Below, one piece after another: positions 54,351-64,000 of a DNA stretch of 64,000 bases. Within the stretch, counting starts at the first letter, position 1; each line of letters opens with the position of its first letter. The stretch is from NCBI RefSeq assembly GCF_902635505.1, contig NC_045427.1, positions 213,976,422-214,040,421 of the forward strand, in the 5' to 3' direction. A program made the translations under genes and the position numbers. Origin of the DNA: Sarcophilus harrisii (taxonomy: Eukaryota > Chordata > Mammalia > Dasyuromorphia > Dasyuridae). The notes under the pieces are model-generated. The model had not been told where the DNA came from. It did no database searches and saw only the letters and a program-made list of their open reading frames with translations.

Positions 54351-57300
54351 GGGCACTGTCTTCTGTGGGGAAGGGGCTGGGCGGGGAGGGAGAGAGCCCA
54401 TGGAAACGAGTTCAGAACTTCTCCGAGTCGCTAAGTACCTTCCACACACCAGGTACTGTGCTGGAAGTTAAAGATCCAAGACAAAAACCAACCAACTCTT
54501 GCCCTCCAGGAGTCTGAATTGTCCCAACGTGTTTCTTGTTCCTGCCCATCGAGAGCTAATAATCCACCTCAGAAGCATCCAGCACCGATGGAGTCCTGCC
54601 TATTTAATCAATCTACAGGATGCTTCGCTTGAACAACTTGAATTCCATTTCCACCTCCTGAGTTGTTTGGGGGAAGACCTGGGGGTTCACAGTTAGGATC
54701 TCCCCTGCAGAGGAGGGTTGTAGTCTGTAGAACCTTAGGGCGAAGTACTCATTATTATAGGATTCTAGACTTAGAGTCAGAATGGACATCAGAGGCCATC
54801 TTAAGTACATCACCCAATTTTACAGCTGAAAAAGCTGGGGCCCAGAAAATTAGATAACCGTGATCTCATGGATCATAATGACAGACCCAGGATTTAAACC
54901 CAGGTCTTCTGACCTATATCCAATGATCATGCTGAAAGATGCAGACTTTGGGAAGCTTAAATTCTGCTTATCTCAAGATTCTCAAAATCAGGGCTGCTCA
55001 GTAGTCCTAGGTCTGAAGCATCTCAAGTCCCCGGAGTGCCATGTTCCAGAGAGAAGGTGGCAGCTGGTAAGACCCTGAGATTGAGAGGGTGTCTGGAACA
55101 TGGCAATGAAGATAAGAGACCTGAGCCTTTTGCTCCAGAAATAGGATGAAATTACTTATAGAAGGGACCATTATGGAGTAAGAGTGGGAGGGAGGTTAAA
55201 TGACTGACAGTCTATCAGAAATTTAAGGGAGGGGAAGTCAGACTAACAACCCCAGCTGGTTTCCACGCTTAGCTAGCTTCCGATACCTTCTTGTTTTCTG
55301 ACTCATTGACTATGGCCCCCAGGGATGGGATGGGGCTGAAGGAGAGACAGGAGGAAGATAATAAAGGAAGATGAGAAAGGTGAGACAGAGAGGGAGGAAA
55401 CTGGGCAAGGGGTAGGGTGGGGAGGGAGGAAGAGATAGAGATGAAGGGAGAGAAAGAGGGAAGGAGTTTAATGTGTTTAATTTTACCTTGGAAATATTCT
55501 CCAGTGGCAGCTTTTCCAGGCACAGTTGAGTGCCCCTCTCTCTCCTGAAATTGCAACATGGATCCTGGGGTTAAATAATAGAGTCTCAGTGTATTGCTTG
55601 TGTGCTAAAAGCCCCTCAGGTCCCAGACTAGTTCTCCATTGCACAGAAAGCAGCTCAGCTTGCTACCTACTACCACAAATCCCTGAATCATAAAATTTCA
55701 GAGCTAGAGGAGATCTAGGCCACCAACCATTTCAATGCTCTTATTTTATAGAGTGAAAAGCCATTGCAGAAACTAGAGCAAGAAAACAGAGTTAGTACAC
55801 AGCTGGGTCTTATGCCTCTAGGCCAGTGTTTTGTCCATTTCATATTGCCCCTGGCCCCCTTCCCAGTTTTCTCCGTGTTCCAATTCCCTCTATATTCAGA
55901 GTTTCTCTTGGCCTTTCCCCATAGCCATCTTGTAACAACCTATGACACTCTTGCACTCTAGATCTATTCCCTAAATTCTCCTTGCTATAAGAGGAATAGT
56001 AGTTATCCTGAGCCATAATGTAGGAGAGGAACCAGCCCAGCCGTGTCAACAAGGAGTAGTCTGAGCTGTTGATGGGTTCACAGGATAATTTTAAGTCCTT
56101 CTCCATCAGAGAACCTGAATTATCCCAGTTAATTCTTCCAGTTCTAGTTATCAGCCTAGGGAGGTGAAAACACTTGGAGGGAACCTTCACCTGATGGGAT
56201 ACCACACTCATACTGTAACCTGTGATCTTAGGCAATATTTAGTCCAAGTCTAGGGACGTCTGTTTTGGAAAATGTCCAGGGCAAGTTTTGGCGCAGAGGA
56301 CTGGGGAGAGATTTTTAGTCAGGAAAATGGGGAGCCTGTTCTGGGAAGTCTGGTGGGTTAGGAGGAAAGTGGAGGAAAAAAAGTCTGGAGATTGGATGGA
56401 GCCTCAGCTAAACTGCAGCAGATTCGCTACCTTTCCTCACAAATAATGGGCTTCAGAGAATCTGTCAGGGAAGAACAGTGAAATAAATATCACTGAATTT
56501 CAGGGTGGGGTGGGGGGAAGGCTGGGTCTCCCTGGAGTTCTTTCCCATTAGCCATGGCTTCTCCAGTGGGACTAGACTCCTGCCTTATCTCTCCTCCCAG
56601 CTGTCTCAGCTGAGATTAGGTGTCTTCCCTCCCTTTTTCCTTTATCTCAGAAGGCGAAGGGCTGAGAGGGAAAGACAATCAGCATATCGGGATGAGGGTA
56701 TGGCCAGAAGAAAGGGGATAAGGCTCAAGGAGAAAACAAAGAGAAAGTGGGAAATGGGTGTCCAGTGCCGCCTCCCTTCCTTATCCATCAGCAGCGACCC
56801 TGGCAGCACTTTACACAGCTGATTAACTCGGAGAGTGGGAGGAGGGAGCGCATGTAAGAGTGAGCAGTGGGTCAGACACACATACAGTGTATAGCCAGCT
56901 TCAGAGAGCAAGTGAACACATGTGCACTGAGAGAAAAAGAGAATCACAGTGAGGGTTGGGTGACAGCGTATAAAAAACCTTAGGGCCCCCCTTTGGGATG
57001 GAACTTCCCCCAAGCCTTCGAGTCACTATTATTCCTCTTACCTGGAGCTGTAGGGCGAGGACTCCCTCTGGTGCAATAGACCAGTAGTGGCCCCTTCTTA
57101 TCAGAACAAGTCTCAGTTAATAGATCCAAAGTGGGCAGAAGAAGAGCCTATTGCATAAAGTCGAAGCAAAAACAGATCTTCAAACTCCTCCTACCTTAGC
57201 CATTCCAGCCTTAAATGAGTTCTCAAAAAATAGCCTTATTTCTTTGCTACCCTTCTGTGTCCCTCTTGTCTGGGTGAACCTCATGGTGCACCAGATGCAC

Positions 57301-57420
57301 TTATTCTCTCAAGCTACCCTTTCACTTTCTTTTTGTTATTGTCAGCCAGTTATTTTACCAACAAAAGTCATTTAAATTTGATATTAGTCAAATATTAGAC
57401 CTCAAGTGAAGTACATTTCC
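54350..57420. other. Region downstream of SLC30A3, no gene seen
   Basis: By human synteny CAD should come next on the minus strand, but no CAD coding text is visible on either strand up to 64 kb. MIR-like relics lie at 54,750-54,960 ('aggattctagacttagagtc', 'ttttacagctgaaaaagctg') and 55,690-55,830. A purine-rich tract covers 55,320-55,470. The rest is unassigned. Confidence 0.5.
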
Positions 57421-57436
57421 CCTTCATTTTTATTTT

Positions 57437-57612
57437 ATTAATTCATTTTCAAAAATGTCATTTTATTATTTTATTTTATTAATTCATTTTCAAAAAATTC
57501 ATTTTATTTTATTTTATTAATTCATTTTCAAAAATTTCAGTTTATTTTATTTTATTAATTCATTTTCAAATTTTTCATTTTATTATTTTATTTTATTAAT
57601 TCATTTTCAAAA
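57437..57612. repeat. AT-rich minisatellite, five units of 38-41 bp
   Basis: The block 'attaattcattttcaaa' begins at 57,437, 57,478, 57,516, 57,554 and 57,595, separated by T/A runs containing TTTTATTTTATT. Confidence 0.95.
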
Positions 57613-57639
57613 AATTTAAACTAATGCCTCCCCGCCCCC

Positions 57640-58540
57640 CTTTTTTTAACAACATATTGATTTTTCCAATATATTTTTCTTCTCTCCCCTACTTAGTGAG
57701 CCTTCCCTGGCAATAAAGAAAAAAAAAAGGTAAAATAATTAAGCAAAACTAGCCAACAACATTCAGAATGTTACAATATTCCATAGTCATAGTCCACTGC
57801 TCCCACTCCTGCTCTTCCTCTCCTCCCCACCCCCACCCCCACTGAGAGGAACATTCATTGTCTCAGTCCTTCTACAGGGTTAAATCAGGATTGACATTCA
57901 GTTTCATTTCGTTTTTTTTTTTCTGTATCTTGTGGTCATTACTGAATATATTCTTTTTAAATGGTTTAGTTCACTACCCCCATTTATATTTATTTCTGTG
58001 TTTCTCTGAATTCTTTATATTTGTTATTTCTTTCTACAGTGCAGCAGAATTTCATTACATCCATGAAACATGATTTGTTTAGCCATTCCCAAAACAATGG
58101 GAATCTAATTTTGTTTCTAATTATCACAGCAAGTGTTACAAAGACTGTTTTGGTGCATATTGGACTCTCCTTTCTGGTTTTGATATCCTTGGGGTATATC
58201 TACCAATCTATAAGCATTTATCAAGTGTCTACTTATGTCAGACACTGTGCCAAGTGCTCTGGATATAAAGACTGAAGAGAAAAAGTCACTTCTTTGAAGG
58301 AGCTTATATCCTAATATGGAGAGAAAACAGAGACTCAAACAGATAGTTATCGATATATAAAATAGGTGCAAGACAATTTGTGGAGAAAAGATCAGGAAAA
58401 GTTTCATGTAGAAAGTAGGACTTGAACTAAATCTTACAAGAAGGCTTTTCTTTCCTTTCAAATTTGGCAATAAGATCTTAGTATAATTCCAAATTGCCTT
58501 CTAGAATGGTTAGACCAATCTACATTGTTACCACTAGTAT
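57640..58540 (-). mobile_element. Old L1 3' portion, minus strand, split by a MIR/L3-like repeat
   Basis: 'acaacatattgatttttcca', 'cagcagaatttcattacatc', 'ccattcccaaaacaatggga', 'gatatccttggggtatatct', then after the inserted repeat 'attccaaattgccttctaga' and 'caatctacattgttaccact'. These are consecutive parts of one antisense L1. Confidence 0.7.
58206..58440 (+). mobile_element. MIR/L3-like repeat inserted in an L1
   Basis: 'ataagcatttatcaagtgtc', 'agacactgtgccaagtgctc', 'aaggagcttatatcctaata', 'gtttcatgtagaaagtagga', 'cttgaactaaatcttacaag'. Confidence 0.7.
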
Positions 58541-58719
58541 ATTAGTGTACTTATTTTGAGGCACCCTTTCCCATTTTTATCTCCAAATTCTGGGAGCATC
58601 TAAGGTTCCTTACTTTTCTTTAAGGGAGAACTACAGAAAGAGAGGTGCTGGACAGTTCCCAGACTCCACCACCGGAAGAAAAAAATATGTTTATAATGGT
58701 CTTAAGGTTTGCCTCACTT

Positions 58720-58845
58720 TTCTCACAAAAACTCAGAGAGGTGGATAGTATAAATATTAGTGTTCTAATTTTATAGATGAGAAAACTGAGGCTCAGAGAG
58801 CTCAAACCACTTACCCAAGTTCATACAGTAAGTAGGGACTGAGTT
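58720..58845 (-). mobile_element. MIR-like SINE, minus strand
   Basis: 'ttttatagatgagaaaactg', 'aggctcagagagctcaaacc', 'acttacccaagttcatacag'. Confidence 0.7.
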
Positions 58846-59033
58846 GTTGTTTTTAATTAACTTGTTTCTTTCAATACATATTGCTTTATGAATCACATTG
58901 GGAGAGAAAAATCAGATCAAAAGGGAAAAACCATGGGAGAGGAGGAAAAAAACAGAAAAAAGAAGTGAACATATCATGTGTTAATTTACATTCAATTGCC
59001 ATAGTTATTTTTCTGGATGTGGATGGCATTTTC

Positions 59034-59400
59034 TTTCTTTCTTTTTTAAAATTTGTTTTCATTTCTTTTTTTTAAAAAGCTTTTTTATTTTCAAAACATA
59101 AGCATAGATTGTTTTCGACATTTACCCTTGCAAAACCTTGTCTTCCAAATTTTTTTCTCCTTTCCTTCCCTCACACCATCCCCTAGATGGCAAGTAATTC
59201 AATATATGTTAAACATGTGCAATTTTTCTATATATATTTTCACAATTATCATGTTGCACAATAAAAATTAGATCAAAGAGGGGAAAAATGAGAAAGAAAA
59301 CAAAATGCAAGCAAACAACAAAATAAAGTGAAAATATTATATTGTGATCTACACTCAGTCCCCACAATTCTCTCTCTGGGTGCAGATGGCTCTCTTCACA
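59034..59400 (-). mobile_element. Nested L1 3' end B, minus strand
   Basis: A different 3' UTR subfamily ('ttcaaaacataagcatagat', 'acccttgcaaaaccttgtct', 'tatgttaaacatgtgcaatt', 'gtgatctacactcagtcccc'). The 12-base target-site duplication gatggcattttc lies at 59,022-59,033 and 59,401-59,412. Confidence 0.85.
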
Positions 59401-59473
59401 GATGGCATTTTCCATCCAAAGTCTGTTGGGATAGCTTTGGATCACTGAACCACTGAGAAGAACCAAGTCTTTC

Positions 59474-59870
59474 TTTTTTTTTTTTTTGAAGAGTGTAGTC
59501 CATGTTCCTGGACTTTTTTACTTTTTTTTTTTTTTTTAATAGCCTTTTATTTACAGGATATATACATGGGTAACTTTACAGCATTAACAATTGCCAAACC
59601 TCTTGTTCCAATTTTTCACCTCTTACCCCCCCCCTCCCTAGATGGCAGGATGACCAGTAGATGTTAAATATATTAAAATATAACTTAGATACACAATAAG
59701 TATATATGACCAAAACATTATTTTGCTGTACAAAAAGAATCAGACTCTGAATTATTGTACAATTAGCTTGTGAAGGAAATCAAAAATGCATGTGTGCATA
59801 AATATAGGGATTGGGAATTTAATGTAATGGTTTTTAGTCATCTCCCAGAGTTCTTTTTCTGGGCATAGCT
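59474..59870 (-). mobile_element. Nested L1 3' end C with 3' transduction, minus strand
   Basis: The 16-base duplication aagaaccaagtctttc flanks it at 59,458-59,473 and 59,871-59,886. Read on the minus strand: L1 3' UTR, poly-A (59,537-59,522), 34 bases of non-L1 sequence (59,521-59,488), a second poly-A (59,487-59,474), then the duplication. Confidence 0.88.
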
Positions 59871-60471
59871 AAGAACCAAGTCTTTCATAGTCGATTATTC
59901 ACATTCTTGCTGTTATTATGTACAATATATTCCTGGTTCCACTTGTTCCACTCAGCATCAGTTTATATAAATCTCTCTAAAATCAGCTTGTTCATCAATT
60001 TTTATATAACAATAATCTTCTATTATCTTTATATATCATAGTTTATTCAGTCATTCCCAAATAATGGGTATCTACTCATTTTCTAATTCTTTGCTACCAC
60101 AAAAAGAGCTGCTACAAACTTTTTGGCACATTTGGGTCCTTTTCCCTTCTTTATGATTTCCTTGGGATACAGGCCCAATAGAGACACTGCTGGATCAAAA
60201 TGTATGCACAGTTTTATAGCCCTTTGGGCATAATTCCAGATTTCTCTCCAGAATGGTTGGATCATTTCACAACTCCACCAATGATGCATTTATGAGGGAC
60301 AGAGTTTTTTAAACAAAATTCATTAGGTCCAAATTCAATGCATTTATCATTGCACTATGATGATAAGATTTCACACTGCTATTGGATTAGTTTTTCTAAA
60401 AACAATTTCATTTAATCCCATCCACGCTCAAAAATCTGCAATGACTCTACACTGCCTTTGTCAATATTTTC

Positions 60472-61984
60472 TTTTTTTCTTTTTTTAAAAATTTAATAGC
60501 CTTTTATTTACAGGTTATATGCATGGGTAACTTTACAGCATTAACAATTGCCAAACCTCTTGTTCCAATTTTTCACCTCTTATCCCTCACTCCTTCCCCC
60601 AGATGGCAGGATGACCAGTAGATGTTAAATATATTAAAATATAAATTAGATACACAATAAGTATACATGACCAAACTGTTATTTTGCTGTACAAAAAGAA
60701 TCAGACTCTGAAATATTGTACAATTAGCTTGTGAAGGAAATCAAAAATGCAGGTGGGCATAAATATAGGGATTGGGAATTCGATGTAATGGTTTTTAGTC
60801 ATCTCCCAGAGTTCTTTCTCTGGGCGTAGCTGGTTCAGTTCATTACTGCTCCATTGGAAATGATTTGGTTGATCTCCTTGCTGAGGATGGCCAGGTCCAT
60901 CAGAACTGGTCATCATATAGTATTGTTGTTGAAGTATATAATGATCTCCTGGTCCTGCTCATTTCACTCAGCATCAGTTCGTGTCTCTCCAGGCCTTTCT
61001 GAAATCATCCTGTTGGTCATTTCTTACAGAACAATAATATTCCATAATATTCATATACCACAATTTATTGAGCCATTCTCCAACTGATGGGCATCCACTC
61101 AGTTTCCAGTTTCTAGCCACTACAAAGAGGGCTGCCACAAACATTCGTGCACATACAGGTCCCTTTCCCTTCTTTATGATCTCTTTGGGATATAAGCCCA
61201 GTAGTAACACTGCTGGATCAAAGGGTATGCACAGTTTGATAACTTTTTGAGCATAGTTCCAAACTACTCTCCAGAATGGTTGGATCCTTTCACAACTCCA
61301 CCAACAATGCAGCAGTGTCCCCGTTTTCCCGCATCCCCTCCAACAATCATCATTACCTTTTCCTGTCATCTTAGCCAATCTGACAGGTGTGTAGTGGTAT
61401 CTCAGAGTTGTCTTAATTTGCATTTCTCTGATTAATAATGACTTGGAGCATCTTTTCATATGACTAAAATAGTTTCAATTTCTTCACCTGAGAATTGTCT
61501 GTTCTTATCCTTTGAGCATTTTTCAATTGGAGAATGGCTTGATTTTTTATAAATTAGAGTTAATTCTCTATATATTTTGGAAATGAGACCTTTATCAGAA
61601 CCTTTGACTGTAAAACTATTTTCCCAGTTTATTGCTTCCCTTCTAATCTTGTCTGCATTAGTTTTGTTTGTACAAAAACTTTTCAGTTTGGTGTTGTCGA
61701 AATTTTCTATTTTGTGATCAGTAATGATCTCTAGTTCTGCTTTGGTCATAAATTCCTTCCCCTTCCACAGGTCTGAGAGGTAAACTATCCTGTGTTCCAC
61801 TAATTTATTAATAATTTCATTCTTTATGCCTAGGTCATGAACCCATTTTGACCTTATCTTGGTGTACGGTGTTAAGTGTGGATCAACGCCTAGTTTCTGC
61901 CATATTAATTTCCAATTTTCCCAGCAATTTTTGTCAAACAGTAAGTTCTTATCCCAAAAGCTGGGGTCTTTGGGTTTGTCAAAG
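60472..61984 (-). mobile_element. Youngest-looking L1, 5'-truncated, minus strand
   Basis: About 1.5 kb flanked by the 16-base duplication ctttgtcaatattttc (60,456-60,471 and 61,985-62,000). It encodes the ORF2 C-terminus. A 161-codon frame (61,459-60,974) contains [20 protein letters not shown] and the Cys-His knuckle [18 protein letters not shown], then [16 protein letters not shown]. An upstream frame (61,800-61,456) carries more ORF2. It is inactive because it lacks the 5' UTR, ORF1 and the endonuclease/RT domains. Confidence 0.95.
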
Positions 61985-62129
61985 CTTTGTCAATATTTTC
62001 AAAAGGCCCATGAAACACTGAAACACCTATAAATTTGAAATCTATGGATGGCCCCATGTGCAAATTTGGAGATTCAGGGATGTGAAATGGAATTTAAGGT
62101 TAAGTAAGAGAAACGGTTGGGGGGGACGG

Positions 62130-62400
62130 CTTTTTTGTTGCTTTACTACTTAATAATTACTTTTTTCATTCCAAATTCTCTTCCTCCACTTCTTCCCCCT
62201 CATTAAGACAAGAAATACAACATCCACTATGCATATGAAGCCATGCAAAACACTTTCATATTAGCCATGTTTTGTATGTGTAAGGGATGGGGCAGGGGGT
62301 TGGTAGCAAATATGAATAAACTGGGAAAAAATCTGTTTCAGTTTTTAAGAGAGCGGCTTTTAAAATAAAATTAAGACCTTTTTTTTCATCAAAAATCGGC
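62130..62400 (-). mobile_element. Old L1 3' scrap, minus strand
   Basis: 'cattccaaattctcttcctc', 'cccctcattaagacaagaaa', 'ccatgcaaaacactttcata' resemble the antisense 3' UTR of an older L1 subfamily (compare 34,640-34,760). Confidence 0.45.
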
Positions 62401-62459
62401 ACAGGTAATCTTTTGATATGTATATATACCTTTAAAAATCACATTTTGATATGTATGTA

Positions 62460-62700
62460 CACCTAGGTAGTACAGTGGAGGTACCCAGTCTGGAGCCAGA
62501 AAGACATCTTCCTGAGTTCAAATCTGGCTTCAGATGCTTACTAGCTATGTGAGTGATCCAGATAAATAACTTAATGCCGTTGGCCTCCGTTTCTTCACCT
62601 ATAAAATGAGCTGGAGGAGGAACAGCCAAGCTGCTCCAGTACCGTAACCAAGAAAACCCCAAATGAGGTCACAGGGTTGAACATGACTGAATAATGAGTG
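62460..62700 (+). mobile_element. CORE-SINE, full-length type, plus strand
   Basis: 'ctaggtagtacagtggaggt', 'gagttcaaatctggcttcag', 'gcttactagctatgtgagtg', 'ttcacctataaaatgagctg', 'accccaaatgaggtcacagg'. It shows both the tRNA-related head and the CORE/tail part. Confidence 0.85.
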
Positions 62701-62764
62701 GACATATATATCTAACTTCATACTTTAGGAGACACTGTCTGTTTACATTATACAGTGTAATTTA

Positions 62765-63700
62765 ACAAGTATTAAGCACCAACTATGTACCAGGCACTGT
62801 GCTAGGGGCTGGGAATAAAAATACAATGAATAAAACAATCCCTATTTAAAAGAAACTTACATTCTAATAGGGGAAAGTGCAAATACATACATAAGTATAT
62901 ACATAATAAATAAAGAAAATAAATACAAGCTATGCTTAATTATAAGACAGTTTGTGGGGGAGCTAGCAGTTGGGATCCAGAAAATACACAAAATCTGGTG
63001 TTTGAAGAAAGAAGATTCTGTGAGACAAAGATGAAGGGGAAATACATTCCAGAAATGGGGTATTAGCCAGTGAGAAGTCATAGAGGTAAGAGATGAAATG
63101 GTGGGTAAGGAACAGAAGGGAAGGAAACAAGCATTTATTGAGCACTTACTATATGTTAAGCACTCTGCAAATATTATTTCACAACAATCCTGAGAAGCAG
63201 GTGCTGTTATTATCTCTGTTTTACACTCTATGAGGTAATGTATAATCAGGCTGCTAACTTTTAAAAAACAAGTAAAGTGATTTATATTTGATGAAAAGAC
63301 ACAATAGAAAGTCATTGGTGTTTATTAAGTAAGGGAATGATATGGACTAATGACATGGTCGGATTTGTATTTAAGGAAAATCCCTTTGGCAAAAGTATGG
63401 AAAATCCCTATGGCAGCTAGATGGCGCAGTAGACAGAGCACTGGCCTTGAATCAGGGGGAGGACCTTCAAAAGTGTCCTCAGACACTCAGCACTGACCAG
63501 CTGTGTGTCCCTGGGCAAGTCACAGAATCCCAACCGCCCCACAAAAAAAACAAAGCCAAATGAACTGTGGAGAAGGGACCGAAAGGAGGAGAAACCTGAG
63601 GCAAGAAGACCAATTAGGAGGTTGTTACAATAATCTAAGGGAATGAATAGAGAAGAGTTCAATGGGAGATGATGAGGAGATAGAAACACCAAGAGTTGGC
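62765..63700 (+). mobile_element. MIR/L3-like long repeat interrupted by a MIR and a SINE
   Basis: 62,765-63,110 ('ccaactatgtaccaggcact', 'gtgctaggggctgggaataa', 'aaacttacattctaataggg'). A MIR relic follows at 63,125-63,235 ('cattatttgagc'-type order with 'ttcacaacaatcctgagaag'). Then resumed family text appears at 63,300-63,410 and 63,590-63,700 ('gaggcaagaagaccaattag', 'gaggttgttacaataatcta'). Confidence 0.6.
63411..63560 (+). mobile_element. CORE-SINE, plus strand
   Basis: 'atggcagctagatggcgcag', 'tagacagagcactggccttg', 'ctgtgtgtccctgggcaagt', ending in an A-rich tail near 63,541-63,549. Confidence 0.85.
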
Positions 63701-63884
63701 AACTGATTGTATATTGGGGGTAAAAAATGGGGTTCCACAGAGCAGTTTAGAAACTAGTTATCCAAGCATTTCCATAGTTTGTTTCCATCTCAATTTGTCC
63801 AATCATATTTTTCTTCCTATAGATTTTTTCCAAATCCTATCACATTGCTATTATGTAAGAAAAAGTGTGATTTTTTTATTATTA

Positions 63885-63980
63885 TTTTTATTGAGGCAAT
63901 TGGGGAAGTGACTTTAACTCAGGTCCTCCTGACTTCAGGGCTGGTGCTCTATCCACTATGCCATCTAGCTGCCCCTGTAT
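63885..63980 (-). mobile_element. CORE-SINE with internal deletion, minus strand
   Basis: 'tattgaggcaattggggaag', then directly 'taactcaggtcctcctgact', 'tggtgctctatccactatgc', 'catctagctgcccc'. The middle of the family sequence is missing. Confidence 0.85.
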
Positions 63981-64000
63981 TATTTTATAAAATAAAAGTT

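Larger units (their letters stand above)
58850..60290 (-). mobile_element. L1 3' end (host copy) carrying two later L1 insertions
   Basis: The outer copy is in three pieces (58,850-59,033, 59,401-59,473, 59,871-60,290). These join as consecutive L1 3' UTR and ORF2 C-terminal text: 'gaatcacattgggagagaaa', 'gagaagaaccaagtctttc', 'catagtcgattattcacatt', 'gagacactgctggatcaaaa', 'ctccagaatggttggatcat'. Confidence 0.88.

Noticed and set aside
53889-54434. 181-codon Cys/Val/Leu-rich frame after the SLC30A3 stop
   Set aside because: It spans the 3' UTR and the polyadenylation signal and is driven by CTGTGT-type low-complexity sequence.
1-64000. CRISPR arrays, prokaryotic operons or phage genes
   Set aside because: All tandem repeats seen are micro- or minisatellites without spacer structure, and coding text is vertebrate with introns.

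Overview
The window is mammalian, and its repeats point to a marsupial, probably an Australian one (inference). It is full of L1 3' ends of a marsupial type, tRNA-derived CORE-SINEs with the 'ctaggtggcacagtggatagag' head, MIR-like and L2/CR1-like relics, and long microsatellites. There is no bacterial or viral gene organisation. Three host genes are recognisable from protein sequence, and their order and relative orientation match the human 2p23 block TRIM54 - DNAJC5G - SLC30A3, read in reverse.

Layout. 1-11,109 is intron 1 of TRIM54 (minus strand), AT-rich and filled with L1 and SINE fragments. The first coding exon of TRIM54 (start of the RING finger) is at 11,110-11,277, and its putative promoter lies just to the right. 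DNAJC5G (minus strand) has four coding exons between 14,339 and 16,948, which join in frame to 189 codons plus a stop. From about 17.6 to 24.95 kb lies a large, G-rich, degenerate tandem array (main period about 42-45 bp). It runs into a CpG-rich, promoter-like zone at 24.9-26.1 kb, next to a probable solo LTR. 26.8-40.5 kb is ordinary repeat-rich intergenic DNA. A second CpG island sits at 40.5-41.3 kb and a third at 45.8-48.0 kb. The third contains the first coding exon of SLC30A3 (plus strand), whose eight coding exons (46,868-53,571) join without error into a 389-residue ZnT3 zinc transporter. An AATAAA signal follows at 54,327. From 54.4 kb to the end no gene is seen, and the last 7 kb is a cluster of L1 copies all on the minus strand, several nested in each other with clear target-site duplications.

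Function. The three genes are not a pathway. TRIM54 (MuRF3) is a striated-muscle RING ubiquitin ligase, DNAJC5G is a cysteine-string J-domain co-chaperone, and SLC30A3 loads zinc into synaptic vesicles. The most unusual structure is the 7-kb G-skewed array between the divergent DNAJC5G and SLC30A3 genes, which has no L1 or SINE insertions in an otherwise repeat-dense window. Others are an L1 with a 34-nt 3' transduction, a 97-bp inverted repeat at 41.6/43.4 kb, a 321-bp tandem duplication in TRIM54 intron 1, and loss of one of the two dityrosine-forming residues of ZnT3. Gene calls rest on recalled family sequences and on splice and frame consistency; no database search was run.
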